Shown here one piece after another: positions 1 through 8,378 of a DNA stretch of 64,000 nt; positions within the stretch are counted from its first letter, which is position 1; each line of letters starts with the position of its first letter. Position numbers and translations under genes: made by a program. The notes beneath the pieces are model-generated. The model saw nothing but the letters and a program-made list of their open reading frames with translations. It did not search any database and was not told where the DNA came from. The stretch comes from Sphaerimonospora sp050942215. GTDB taxonomy: Bacteria; Actinomycetota; Actinomycetes; Streptosporangiales; Streptosporangiaceae. The stretch covers positions 5,642,001 through 5,706,000 of the forward strand of contig NZ_CP192056.1 of NCBI RefSeq assembly GCF_050942215.1, read 5' to 3'.

Positions 1-644
1 TGAATGAGAGCCGCTCCCACGTGCTCGCCGCGCTGCAGGAGGCCGCCAGGCCACTGTCCGCCGGCGAGGTCGCCAAGCGCGTGCGCCTCCATGCCAACAC
101 GGCCCGCTTCCACCTGGACGCCCTGGTCGAGGGAGGTCTGGCCGAGCGGAACGTCGAAGACCGCGAGCAACCGGGCCGCCCGCGCATCCTCTACACCGCC
201 AGGCCGGGCAGCGCCCACACCGGACGGCGCAGCTACCGGCTGCTCGCCGAGATCCTAGCCGGTTCGCTGGCAGCGGAGACGCCCCAACCCGCCCAGGCCG
301 CCCTGCGTGCCGGACGTGCCTGGGGCCGCTACCTCGCGGACCGGCCGCCGCCGTTCCGGCGGCTCGACGTCGACAGCGCCACCCGGCAGCTGGTGCGCAT
401 GCTCGACGACATCGGCTTCGCCCCGGAGCCCACCGACCACGGCCGGAAGGTGCTGCTGCACCACTGCCCGTTCCGGGAGACCGCCGAGGAGCATCAAGAG
501 GTGGTGTGCTCGATCCACCTCGGGCTCATACAGGGTCTGCTGGCCGAGCTGGGCGCGCCGGTGGAGGCCGAACGCCTCGACCCGTTCGTCGAGCCCGGCC
601 TGTGCATCGCCCACCTCGCCCCCAAGACGTCCCCCGAGCCATAG
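1..644 (+). CDS. Winged-helix transcriptional regulator, ArsR/SufR-like, 5' partial
   Basis: The reading frame is open from base 3, so the start lies before the window; the first in-window start codon, GTG at 21, cuts into the first helix of the DNA-binding domain. The N-terminal part is a winged helix (HANTARFHLDALVEGGL) ending in a basic wing (REQPGRPRILYTA). The C-terminal part carries conserved cysteines and histidines (HHCPF, EVVCSIH, GLCIAHL). SufR-type regulators use C-terminal cysteines to hold an Fe-S cluster; a cluster here is inferred. The protein is paralogous to the regulator at 11381, which lies in a nitrite/NO gene group, and both share the HLGL-QG-LAE-GAP segment. The target genes are not visible. 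Confidence 0.8.
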   Translation, partial: NESRSHVLAALQEAARPLSAGEVAKRVRLHANTARFHLDALVEGGLAERNVEDREQPGRPRILYTARPGSAHTGRRSYRLLAEILAGSLAAETPQPAQAALRAGRAWGRYLADRPPPFRRLDVDSATRQLVRMLDDIGFAPEPTDHGRKVLLHHCPFRETAEEHQEVVCSIHLGLIQGLLAELGAPVEAERLDPFVEPGLCIAHLAPKTSPEP

Positions 645-884
645 CGCGAGGCCGTCGGGCCCGCCGATGAAGCCCACACGACGGATGGCGAATGCGGCGG
701 CGTGCGGGACACGCCGATCTACCGGCGGGCGTCCCCGGCCAGGCCAGCGGACATCGTGATCGTCCTTCCCCGGAACGGCGGGTCAGCAGCGCCCGCACCG
801 GTTCCGGGCACAGCGCCCGGGTCGAACCTACAGGCGGCGCCGGTGCGGGAGCGCGGCGTCAGTCCTTCGGCTGCGGGCCGATTT
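645..884. other. Non-coding stretch
   Basis: Frames run through this stretch but none has a plausible start, codon bias or recognisable product. It ends at the operator and promoter of the VOC gene. No terminator hairpin with a T-run was found after the regulator gene. Confidence 0.5.
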
Positions 885-909
885 ATGTAACCGCTATAAC
901 TGGTTACAT
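885..909 (+). promoter_or_regulatory. Perfect inverted repeat overlapping a leaderless promoter and start codon
   Basis: ATGTAACC-N9-GGTTACAT is perfect over 8-bp arms. The spacer contains TATAAC (895-900), a good -10 hexamer that ends 7 nt before the ATG at 908, so the mRNA is probably leaderless. The right arm covers the first base of the start codon. A dimeric repressor of the TetR, GntR or MarR type bound here would block transcription; no such regulator is encoded next to it. Confidence 0.7.
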
Positions 910-1360
910 GGCACTGGGCTGGAAACTGGTCGTCGACAGCGCGAACGCGCCCGTCCTCGCGGACTTCTGGGCCGCGGCGTTGGACTACGAGGTGGAAGAT
1001 CCGAGCGCGCTCATCGAGCGGCTGCTGGCCGCCGGTCATGTCGACGAAGAGGCGATCATCGAGCATCGCGGTCGCGAGCTCTTCCGCGGATACTCCGCGA
1101 TCCGGCATCCGGAGGATCCGTACGACGAGGTCAGCGGCGTCGGCCACGGGCGGCGGCTGCTCTTCCAGGATGTGCCCGAGGGAAAGTCCGGCAAGAATCG
1201 CCTGCACATCGACGTCCACGGCGAGCCCGGTGGTCTCGACAAGCTGGTGACCCGGCTGGAAGGCCTGGGCGCGACCCGCCTGCGCGAGGTGGACAGGGGG
1301 CAGGCCGGGCACTGGTGGATCATGCAGGATCCGGAGGGCAACGAGTTCTGCGTGGCGTAG
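908..1360 (+). CDS. VOC (glyoxalase-like) family protein
   Basis: A 150-residue protein of the glyoxalase/bleomycin-resistance/dioxygenase fold, with paired beta-alpha-beta-beta-beta modules. Visible family features are the N-terminal WKLVVDSANAPVLADFWAAALDYEVE and the C-terminal HWWIMQDPEGNEFCVA, where the DPEGNEF signature carries a typical metal-ligand glutamate. The middle LHIDVHGEP supplies a second ligand region. The ATG start is preferred because translation upstream gives no domain and a -10 box sits 7 nt before it. The substrate cannot be told from sequence; members of this group detoxify small molecules or bind antibiotics. It stands alone, controlled by the palindrome that overlaps its start. 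Confidence 0.8.
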   Translation: MALGWKLVVDSANAPVLADFWAAALDYEVEDPSALIERLLAAGHVDEEAIIEHRGRELFRGYSAIRHPEDPYDEVSGVGHGRRLLFQDVPEGKSGKNRLHIDVHGEPGGLDKLVTRLEGLGATRLREVDRGQAGHWWIMQDPEGNEFCVA

Positions 1361-1571
1361 GCCGGAGATCAGGCGTCCCCGCCAGCAGGCTGCCGCACGC
1401 AGGGCGCCGCAGCGATCTTCGCTTTCTTCGAGCACACGAAGGCTTCACGAAGCCTTGGCCATTTTCCCCGGAAACGCGGCAATAGTGCCAAGCCTGCCGG
1501 GAACAGGCAGGCACAGCGGTCGACCGACATGGAGGCGATCGACTCACTGCCGCGACGGAAAGTGGCCGAAG

Positions 1572-2279
1572 ATGATAAAGGTCATCGGCGCGGGGCTCCC
1601 GCGCACCGGAACGACCTCGACGAAGGTCGCCCTGGAGCGGCTGGGCTTCGGCCCCTGCTACCACATGTTCGAGGTCATGGCACACCCCGAGTACGCCGAG
1701 CACTGGCTGCCCGCCGGCTCTGGCTCCCCGATGGACTGGGAGCGGACGTTCGAGGGCTACCGATCATGCGTGGACTGGCCCGCCAGCTATTTCTGGCGGG
1801 AGCTCGCGGAGGCCTATCCCGACGCGAAGGTCGTTCTCACCGTTCGCGATCCCGCCGGCTGGTACGCGAGCTTCCACGAGCTGATGGCGAACGGACCCGA
1901 TCGGACCTTCCAGGAGCACGCGCACGACGCCTCGCACCGGGTCCTCGCCGCCATGGAGCGCATGCGCCCGCTCCTACACAAGATCGGTCAGTCCATCTTC
2001 GGTACGGAGTGGCACTTCGGCAAGGGTGCGCCGGACGAGCGGCAGGCCATCGCCGCCTATCACCGGTACGTCGCCACCGTCAGCAAAAGCCTGCCGCCGG
2101 AGCGCCTCCTCGTGTTCGACGTTCGCCAGGGATGGGGCCCGCTGTGCGCCTTCCTCGGCGCGGACCCACCCGTGGACGAGCCGTTCCCCCACCTGAACGA
2201 CGCCGAATCCCTGCGGCGTACGATAACGACACTGCTCACCCAGGGCCGCATGCCCGCGCCGTTCGACTCCGGACGCTGA
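1572..2279 (+). CDS. Sulfotransferase family protein
   Basis: A 235-residue cytoplasmic protein whose N-terminus holds the 5'-phosphosulfate-binding loop of PAPS-dependent sulfotransferases (VIGAGLPRTGTTSTKVAL, residues 3-20). The family then shows the CYHMFEV segment and the VVLTVRDPAGWYASF strand and 3'-phosphate region. This arrangement matches the Sulfotransfer_4 type widespread in actinobacteria. A longer frame exists, but the ATG at 1572 places the phosphate-binding loop at the N-terminus as in relatives. It has no operon partner. The acceptor is unknown; sulfation of a small molecule or glycan is the family activity. Confidence 0.75.
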   Translation: MIKVIGAGLPRTGTTSTKVALERLGFGPCYHMFEVMAHPEYAEHWLPAGSGSPMDWERTFEGYRSCVDWPASYFWRELAEAYPDAKVVLTVRDPAGWYASFHELMANGPDRTFQEHAHDASHRVLAAMERMRPLLHKIGQSIFGTEWHFGKGAPDERQAIAAYHRYVATVSKSLPPERLLVFDVRQGWGPLCAFLGADPPVDEPFPHLNDAESLRRTITTLLTQGRMPAPFDSGR

Positions 2280-2685
2280 TAGCTGGCGGCACGCACCTGG
2301 TCCACGGCACGCCGATCGGCCCACTCTGGCGATCGCCGGAAACTCGCAGCAGGAGGAGGTCATTTTCGGCTGCCGCCTTGCCGACCTGGGTGCGGGCATG
2401 GAGAACACGCTGCAAGCCATCAAATTCCTCGCCCAGCGCCCCCGCTGTTGATGATCGAGCCGACCTAGGCCGCAAGCGAGGTGTGGAAGAACGCCGTATA
2501 GCCGCAGGTGGAAAGGTCGTGGCGGGCCGCAGGCGCCTGGAATTGCTTCGATGAATTGCTTCGATGCCGAAGTAGGTCAGTGTCCGGTTGGAGCGGCCAT
2601 TGCGCTGATCTCGCGCTCCCCCTCACCGTCCTCCAGTTTCCCTCCCACGCCCTCGAAGGCTTCAGGGCGGGTTTTCGGCGCCGAC
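2280..2685. other. Non-coding stretch before the IS66 element
   Basis: No gene is recognised. A 48-codon open stretch ending in a stop near 2452 has weak coding character but no identifiable family. GAATTGCTTCGAT occurs twice in direct tandem (2540-2552 and 2553-2565), a 13-bp duplication that looks like replication slippage. Confidence 0.4.
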
Positions 2686-2693
2686 CCCGAGGT
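2686..2693. repeat. Left target-site duplication of the IS66 element
   Basis: CCCGAGGT immediately precedes the GTAAGC end of the element and is repeated exactly after its other end (3940-3947). Eight bases is the duplication length known for the IS66 family. Confidence 0.9.
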
Positions 2694-3939
2694 GTAAGCA
2701 TTCAGGCCGTTCGCGAAGCGTGACATGCGGATCGCCGGTGTGACGATCCGTCACTTTGATCACCGGTTTGCGATGTGGTGAGATCGTCGGGTGTCCGGCC
2801 TGGAGGAGATGTCGCGTGAGGAGCCGATCGAGCTCGTCCGTGCGCAGGCCCAGACGATCGCCCGCCAGGAGGCGTTGATCTCGCGGTTGGCCGCGATGGT
2901 CGACGCGTTAGAGAAGGAGAACGCCGAGCTGCGCGAGCGGGTGGCGCGGCTGGAGCGGGCACTGTCACGCAACAGCGGGAACTCGGGGATGCCGCCCTCC
3001 AGTGACGATCAGCCGGGCAAGGCGCAGCCGAAGGACAAGCCCGCCGCCTCGAAGGCCGGCAGAGACGGTGCCAAGCGCAAGCCCGGCAAGCAGAAAGGCG
3101 CGCCGGGTACGCACCTGGCCTGGTCGGACGATCCGGATGAGATTGCCGACACGTTCAACCACTTCCCCGAGGGGAGGTGTGGATGCGGCGCAGATCTGGC
3201 GGACGCGACCGATCTGGGGGCGACCGCGCGCCACCAGCAGATCGAGATTCCCTTGGTGTCGGCACAGCGGTTCCAGCACGACCTGCACACGGTGGCCTGC
3301 CAGTGCGGCACGGTGCATACCGCGCCTCGCCCAGAAGGGGTGCCGGAGGCCGCGGTCAGCTTCGGGGTGAAGCTGCAGACGTTGTGCGTGTACTTGATGG
3401 TCGCCCACGCGATCCCGGTGCGCTCGCCCGGAAGGCCGGCGCCGCGCAGATCGACCCGCAGGCCAAGGCCGACCTGATCAAGGAGTTCCGGCACGGAGTC
3501 CTGGTCGGCCTGTCGGAAGTCCACCGCCTTCCCGGCGGCAAGCAGGTCAAGCAGCCGATCGGCCGCCTGCTGCTGGAAGTCCTGCGCGGCCGAGAGAACG
3601 ACGTGTTGCGCTTCGCCCACGATCTGAATGTCCCGCCCACCTCCAACCAGGCAGAACGCGACGTCCGCCCGGCCAAGACCCAACAGAAGATCTCTGGGCG
3701 ACTCCGCTCGGAACGCGCCACCGAGCATCGGTATGCCATCCGCGGCTACCTGTCAACCGCCGTCAAACACGGCCGCAACGCGGTCGCCGTCATCCATGAC
3801 GCTCTACTCGGCCGCCCCTGGATGCCACCCGGCCCGGCAACACCCTGACCCAGCCCCACACGCTGTAATCCCGCACGCCCACACGCGATCACACATGGTG
3901 ATCACTCAACCTCGAAATGCGCTGCGGCTGAATGCTTAC
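2694..3939 (+). mobile_element. Internally deleted IS66-family element (1246 bp)
   Basis: Both ends are intact: the left begins GTAAGCATTCAGGCCG and the right ends CGGCTGAATGCTTAC. They match over 12 bp and continue after a one-base offset. IS66 elements characteristically begin with GTAA and make 8-bp duplications; here the flanks are CCCGAGGT on both sides. The transposase inside is reduced to its two ends, so the element cannot move on its own but could be moved by an intact relative. Whether the deletion came before or after insertion cannot be told from one copy. Confidence 0.9.
2791..3848 (+). pseudogene. IS66 transposase remnant (catalytic core deleted, frameshifted)
   Basis: The first frame (GTG at 2791 to about 3420) encodes the N-terminal part of an IS66 transposase: a coiled coil (ALEKENAELRERVARLERALSRNSGNSGMPPSSDD), the basic linker, and the cysteine zinc-finger region (RCGCGADL, CQCGTVH). 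After the junction near 3420 the frame changes and the C-terminal part follows: LNVPPTSNQAERDVRPAK, which contains the last catalytic glutamate region, and the terminal helix bundle. The middle of the DDE domain with its two aspartates is missing. It is non-functional. Confidence 0.9.
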
Positions 3940-3947
3940 CCCGAGGT
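3940..3947. repeat. Right target-site duplication of the IS66 element
   Basis: CCCGAGGT directly follows the right inverted repeat and is identical to 2686-2693. The empty site would therefore have read through without loss, which marks the insertion precisely. Confidence 0.9.
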
Positions 3948-4036
3948 GTGGCGGGTGCGGCGATCGCCGGGGCGAGCCCCGGAAGGCGCCGGCCGATGAG
4001 CGTGCCGTGGACCATGCGAATAACAGGAACCAGCCG

Positions 4037-4058
4037 CTATGTGATGCACGTCACATAG
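4037..4058. promoter_or_regulatory. Crp/Fnr-type palindrome
   Basis: CTATGTGA-N6-TCACATAG has perfect 8-bp arms and contains TGTGA-N6-TCACA, the classic Crp-family recognition layout. It lies about 200 bp upstream of the exported-protein gene at 4262 within an intergenic stretch of 314 bp. A weak TTGACT at about 4191 followed 17 bp later by TACGGC could be the promoter. Binding by an actinobacterial Crp homologue is inferred; an alternative is a redox-responsive Fnr-type member. Confidence 0.6.
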
Positions 4059-4261
4059 AAGATTTTCAGGGAAACGGGAAAGGCGCCCTCCGTGACATGG
4101 AGCAGGTCAGCGCAGTCTTATTTACGTCAAAGCCCTAACCCCCGTAGCAGATGAATCGGGCAACAGGGCGACATTCACTCTTGACTCAAGATCGCCACAC
4201 GGATACGGCTTGTCTTGTCAAGATCGAGTGCAAATGCCCAAGCAGTCCAAGGAGTCGTAGC

Positions 4262-4678
4262 ATGAAGCGTAAGACCGCTGCCATTACCGTACTCACCATT
4301 GTCTCGACTGGTATCCTCACCGCATTACCGGCGTTTGCCGAAGGGAGCTGGAGTGGCTCGATGACCAGTGTGACTACAGGTTTCGAGTCTCGGCGTTGGA
4401 GCGATATGGATTCCGATACGGCCGCTACTACGATTAAGCTGTACAACTGTCGCAACTACTTGGGCAGCGGGACAAACGTGAATGCGTATCTCGAGTTGTT
4501 CAAGGACCGCTTTGGTCCCGACCCCAGCGTCGGCACGAAGACCTTTACAAATTGTGGGACGAGTGCAGGGTCCACTCAGAGTTGGGGGCGCGGGACACAG
4601 GACGACTATTATTTCGTATTCCAAGGGAGCAATAGTGGTAACGCATCCTTCTCCTCTTCCGTCACCGTGAAGTACTAG
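4262..4678 (+). CDS. Small exported protein of unknown family
   Basis: A 138-residue protein. An AAGGAG ribosome site precedes the ATG. Residues 1-26 form a clear signal peptide (KRK, hydrophobic core, cleavage after PAFA), giving a mature protein of about 110 residues starting EGSW. The mature part is rich in Ser, Thr, Gly and Tyr, has only two cysteines (LYNCRNY and FTNCGTS) that could pair, and ends in likely beta strands (DDYYFVFQGSNSG, SSSVTVKY). I do not recognise the family. It is the first gene of a low-GC block and is followed by a hairpin and an ABC transporter operon, an order also seen for secreted peptides and their transport or immunity genes. Confidence 0.7.
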   Translation: MKRKTAAITVLTIVSTGILTALPAFAEGSWSGSMTSVTTGFESRRWSDMDSDTAATTIKLYNCRNYLGSGTNVNAYLELFKDRFGPDPSVGTKTFTNCGTSAGSTQSWGRGTQDDYYFVFQGSNSGNASFSSSVTVKY

Positions 4679-4877
4679 GAGGAGGCGATCTCGGGCTGCT
4701 GCGAAAACAGGCTCCATCGGACGAAGTCCCGGAGGCTCGAGTGCTGGCCGAGTATCCCGTGAAACCTCAGCAGCTCAACCAACACCACCACGGCTTCGAA
4801 CCGCCTGGAATCGCCAGAGAAGGAAGATTAGCGAAGAATCAGTAACGGATTCTTTCCCGCAGTGGCATGTCTGCTAG

Positions 4878-4907
4878 GCCAGTGCCGCATCAATGCGCGG
4901 CACTGGC
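4878..4907 (+). terminator. Hairpin between exported protein and ABC operon
   Basis: An 11-bp perfect stem (GCCAGTGCCGC with its complement) and an 8-base loop, followed by TTTCCC. It sits 200 bp after the exported-protein gene and ends 26 bp before the TTG start of the ATPase. The short T-run suggests partial termination, which would lower transporter expression relative to the exported protein. Confidence 0.55.
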
Positions 4908-4933
4908 TTTCCCATTCCAATCAAGGGAGCACG

Positions 4934-5653
4934 TTGTCAATATCGCTTAACGGATGTTCATATAGTTATCGGCGCAATGCTTTGGTTCTCGATAGACTTG
5001 ACCTTTCGTTCCCGGCAGGTATATCCCTGCTTCTTGGCCCGAATGGCGCGGGTAAATCGACATTACTCGGCATCGCGGCATCGGCTCTTGCTCCTCACAC
5101 CGGGCGCGTAGACTATCGCGGCCTTAACCCAAAAAAGAGCCGGGACCGAAAAGAATTTAGAAAGGCAGTTGCGTGGATGCCGCAACAGATCAACCCGATA
5201 CCTGGAGTGACGGTACAAGAACAGGTCGCATATATGGGGTGGCTGAAAGGACTGGCGCGTAAGGATGCTTGGATCAGGGCAGCGGACGCTTTGGAAGCGG
5301 TCGAACTTGCGGGCCTGATGCAACGTAAGTCGCATGAGCTCTCCGGAGGACAGATACGACGGATGGGCCTCGCACAAGCACTCGTACATGAGGCCGAAGT
5401 AGTTCTCATGGATGAACCGACAGCGGGGCTGGATCCCGCACAGCGAGAAACGTTTAGACGTCTGATCAAACAAATCTCCGCGCACGCTCACGTCGTAATA
5501 TCGACCCATCAAACCGAAGACATCAGCGAACTGTACGAATCAGTGGTAGTCCTGGACCAGGGACAGGTGAGATTTCAGGGCAGCACGGTCGAATTTCTTG
5601 GTTCAGTAGATGCGGTGAGCGCATACCGGCGGCTGGTGAGCGGAGAAGTTTGA
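4934..5653 (+). CDS. ABC transporter ATP-binding protein
   Basis: A 239-residue nucleotide-binding domain. Visible motifs are Walker A GPNGAGKST, the Q-loop region WMPQQ, signature LSGGQ, Walker B VVLMDEPTAGLD and the switch histidine in STHQ. The TTG at 4934 is chosen because AAGGGAG sits 5 bases before it; longer translation would run back through the hairpin. The protein lacks membrane segments and must work with the two membrane proteins that follow, the first of which starts inside its stop codon. The substrate is unknown; the neighbours suggest export of, or protection from, the small exported protein. Confidence 0.9.
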   Translation: MSISLNGCSYSYRRNALVLDRLDLSFPAGISLLLGPNGAGKSTLLGIAASALAPHTGRVDYRGLNPKKSRDRKEFRKAVAWMPQQINPIPGVTVQEQVAYMGWLKGLARKDAWIRAADALEAVELAGLMQRKSHELSGGQIRRMGLAQALVHEAEVVLMDEPTAGLDPAQRETFRRLIKQISAHAHVVISTHQTEDISELYESVVVLDQGQVRFQGSTVEFLGSVDAVSAYRRLVSGEV

Positions 5654-6909
5654 TGAACTGGTATGGCCGACTCCGTTCGTCCGCAGGTCTTTATGCTCTC
5701 CCACTGGCCATCATCCTGGCCGTAATTCAGGCGCGCAGAGAACTTGGATCCATGGATCTGAACTGGCCGGGGGCATCTGCGATGGCGGGTTCAGCAGTGG
5801 TCGTCATCGCCCCCATTTTCGCGGCGGTCGCCGCTTGGGAGTCCGGACGTCTGAAACGAGGTAGCGTCGAAAACTGGACTCATACCAGGCCCTGGTACGT
5901 TGTCGTGCTCGACACTGTCGCGCTTCCCTTGCTGTTCGCGGCATGTGCTCTCACGTCGGCCCTCCTATCGCTTTTACCCGAAATGGCTTCGGTTCCAGGC
6001 GCACCTGACTGGAGATTCATCGGTGTAGCTGCACTCGTCTGCATCGCGTTCATATTCCTTGGGTTCGGTGCCGGACGTTTGCTGAAACCCGTTTATGCAG
6101 TACCTGCCTGCCTCGTTGGAACCTATCTTTGGCTGGCCTATCCGATTTCTATGCAGCCGCTTTGGCTGCGACATCTCACCGGAAATTACGACACCGCATG
6201 TTGCCGATACGATCAGATTCCAGACGCGCGTGCCCTTCTAGGCGGCACGTTGGTGGCCACCGCTGTGGCGATAATGGGAGCCGGACTATCCATTGCGCAA
6301 CGCCACCTCGCGGTCAAGCGGGTACTCACCGGACTATTCTGCCTCTGCCTCGCCTCATGTGGGGTGCTACTCGTACATGACATGAGTTGGGAGGCGGCCA
6401 CCGCCCGGTCAGCCCAGGAATTGATCTGCACGTCAGGCACGGGTCAAGCAAAACTGCGTGTGTGCGTGTGGCCTGAACACTCTGATGATGCCGGAGTAAT
6501 CGCCAAGGCCGCTACGCCAGCCGTCAATCGGTTGGTGGATACGGGGCTTCAACGGCCTAAAAGTGTAACGGAAGGCCCGCCGGGCGAAAATGAGTGGTCC
6601 TTTTACTATTCCGGTGATCCAGTCAGTGTGCCTTGGGCAATTTCGCTCGGTCTCGTTCCCCAGGACGTGCCGGAGTGCCAGGATCACGGCGGCGAATGGT
6701 TGACGGGCGATATGGTGCTTGTACTCGCGGCCTGGCTCTCCTTGAAGGCCGGATCTCCAGATGATCTGGTGGAAAAGCGGGTGGGGTCTGAAGCCATGGG
6801 CCAAGTACGGCAGGTGACGCAAAGGCCGGCATCTTCACAGTTGAAATGGTTCCGTGACAATATGGAGATTCTGCACGCCTGTAATGTAAAACCGGTGACG
6901 ATACAATGA
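5653..6909 (+). CDS. ABC transporter membrane protein with a large external domain
   Basis: A 418-residue protein. The ATG overlaps the stop of the ATPase by one base, so translation is coupled. The first half has about seven hydrophobic segments (for example AVVVIAPIFAAVAAW, LICTAL-type helices, VCIAFIFLGFGAGRLL). The second half, from about residue 250, is soluble and contains LICTSGTGQAKLRVCVWPEHSDD with a cysteine pair, and no further clear helix until VPWAISLGLVP. Similar two-part proteins accompany single ABC ATPases in many actinobacteria, but I cannot name the substrate. It probably forms the transmembrane part of the transporter. Confidence 0.7.
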   Translation: MNWYGRLRSSAGLYALPLAIILAVIQARRELGSMDLNWPGASAMAGSAVVVIAPIFAAVAAWESGRLKRGSVENWTHTRPWYVVVLDTVALPLLFAACALTSALLSLLPEMASVPGAPDWRFIGVAALVCIAFIFLGFGAGRLLKPVYAVPACLVGTYLWLAYPISMQPLWLRHLTGNYDTACCRYDQIPDARALLGGTLVATAVAIMGAGLSIAQRHLAVKRVLTGLFCLCLASCGVLLVHDMSWEAATARSAQELICTSGTGQAKLRVCVWPEHSDDAGVIAKAATPAVNRLVDTGLQRPKSVTEGPPGENEWSFYYSGDPVSVPWAISLGLVPQDVPECQDHGGEWLTGDMVLVLAAWLSLKAGSPDDLVEKRVGSEAMGQVRQVTQRPASSQLKWFRDNMEILHACNVKPVTIQ

Positions 6910-7511
6910 ACATATTCTTGAGAGCGCATCGGGCGAGCACCTCGGCGGCGGGGCTGGCTCTGGCTGTTCTGTTGGTTGCTACGCTCTCTGGCCTACAAGT
7001 GCCGACTTTGAACCTGCTGGGCGGCGGCAAGTCCTATGTACCGGTCGGAGTTCTCCTCCCCCTGGTCGGTGTCTCTGCCCTCATGTCATTTCTGACGAAT
7101 GTCCCCGCCGAGGTCGAGGCTACTGCTGTTAGACCAGTGCAGCGATATGAAGCGATTGCGGTCTCGCTCGCGGTTGTCCTCTCGCTCGCAGTTGGCGCTC
7201 TTCTCGGATTCATAGGCCTTCAGGAGCACGCATTTGCGGCTACCCGGAACCTAACAGGTTACATGGGACTGGCGGTGCTGGGACATAGGTTCCTGGGACG
7301 TCATGCGGCTGTCGTCATTCCGCTGATCTTCGCATTCGCCTGTATGACCGCCGGCCGCAGGGCTGGCGGTCACCCGTGGCCGTGGGCTTGGCCCATGTTT
7401 GAATCGAGGCATATCCCAGCCACCTTAGTAGCGCTCGCCCTATATCTGGTCGGCCTTGTGTTCCTGCTGTCGAAGGCCCGACCGATGCGGCGCGCTAAGG
7501 ACGGTCCATAA
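6906..7511 (+). CDS. Second membrane subunit of the ABC system
   Basis: A 201-residue protein with about six hydrophobic segments and a positive tail (KARPMRRAKDGP). The ATG overlaps the preceding stop in an ATGA, so it is the third gene of the ABC operon. No enzyme motif is visible. By position it is the second permease-like subunit, complementing the larger protein at 5653. No family name can be given. Confidence 0.65.
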   Translation: MNIFLRAHRASTSAAGLALAVLLVATLSGLQVPTLNLLGGGKSYVPVGVLLPLVGVSALMSFLTNVPAEVEATAVRPVQRYEAIAVSLAVVLSLAVGALLGFIGLQEHAFAATRNLTGYMGLAVLGHRFLGRHAAVVIPLIFAFACMTAGRRAGGHPWPWAWPMFESRHIPATLVALALYLVGLVFLLSKARPMRRAKDGP

Positions 7512-7677
7512 TAGGCAAGTTCATAATAGATGCCGGCACTTCGACCTGGCAGGACGATCCAACCGTTATTCGCCTGCACAAGTTCTGCCCTGGCTGTTGC
7601 AGAGCAAGTCGGCAAGTTACTCGATGCTCTGCCAGTGTCTTTGCCGGCGTGCACTCAAAGGACTTTTTATAGCTTCC

Positions 7678-7736
7678 ATGTGTGGCGCAGGTCACATTTA
7701 TATCTGGTTGACGCCTGGTCTTTGTGTTGATCAAAT
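7678..7736 (+). promoter_or_regulatory. Candidate promoter and half-conserved palindrome upstream of exported protein 2
   Basis: TTGACG (7708-7713) is followed 17 bp later by TCAAAT (7731-7736), a modest promoter match. Just upstream ATGTG-N10-CACAT (7678-7697) echoes the Crp-like site at 4037 but with a wider spacer, so the relation is uncertain. The remaining intergenic sequence 7512-7811 shows nothing else. Confidence 0.3.
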
Positions 7737-7811
7737 CAATATGTCCGGACAAAAGATGAAAAGTCCGCCAAGGTTCGATGAGAGCCACAAACTGCACTAG
7801 GAGGAATCTGC

Positions 7812-8297
7812 ATGACATTCGACTCTCGATCCATGTTAAAAGGCGCAATGTGCATCGCTTCGGCGGTCACCCTCGCTGGCCTGTCGGCCCCCCTGGCTTA
7901 CGCTGACAACGATGACCCGCAATTCCAGGCTCCTTCTACCTCGGAGACGGGTACCATCTCATCTCGTTCCATCGACATCCAGGCGTTGCCAAGTGACAGA
8001 TGCACCGCGCTCAGCAACGGCGACCTCTGCGTCATCATCGTCCAGGGAAGTAGCGGATCGAGCTATAAGAACATCCGTGTCGGGTACACGAAGTACTCCG
8101 GCTCACAGATCCATGCTTACCAGGGGTACAGCGCCAACGGAGCGGAGGTGACGGGCCCCTATTTCTATCTCAGCGCAGGATCCTACCGGACGGACACCTG
8201 GAACAATAGGTACCTTCCAGGCTGCCCCGGAATCGTCGGCTTTCTCTACGCGGACGGTCAGGGACGCTTCCAGACTCCCGCCGCACCGAGCTGCTGA
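7812..8297 (+). CDS. Exported cysteine-containing protein of unknown family
   Basis: A 161-residue protein with a strong ribosome site (AGGAGGA) before the ATG. A signal peptide runs to about residue 34 (APLAYA cleavage). The mature protein of about 125 residues has four cysteines (DRCTALSNGDLCVII, PGCPG and a C-terminal C), compatible with two disulfides, and many Gly, Ser and Tyr residues. It does not resemble the exported protein at 4262 in sequence, but the gene order is parallel: exported protein, hairpin, membrane protein. I do not recognise the family. Confidence 0.65.
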   Translation: MTFDSRSMLKGAMCIASAVTLAGLSAPLAYADNDDPQFQAPSTSETGTISSRSIDIQALPSDRCTALSNGDLCVIIVQGSSGSSYKNIRVGYTKYSGSQIHAYQGYSANGAEVTGPYFYLSAGSYRTDTWNNRYLPGCPGIVGFLYADGQGRFQTPAAPSC

Positions 8298-8312
8298 TCG
8301 TATGTGTTAGCC

Positions 8313-8349
8313 GCAGTGCTGGGGCAGCTCCAAACTGTCCCAGCACTGC
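8313..8349 (+). terminator. Hairpin between exported protein 2 and VanZ-like gene
   Basis: An 11-bp perfect stem (GCAGTGCTGGG with its complement) with a 15-base loop, placed 16 bp after the exported-protein stop and 30 bp before the GTG of the next gene. No T-run follows, so it may act as an mRNA-stabilising or attenuating structure rather than a full terminator. Confidence 0.5.
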
Positions 8350-8378
8350 AAGAACTGCCTCATCTGAAAAGGGATTCA

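Noticed and set aside
4262..4678. Lactococcin 972-type bacteriocin
   Set aside because: The mature start EGSW and the linked ABC genes recall that family, but length, the remaining sequence and the cysteine pattern do not match, so only an unknown exported protein is called.
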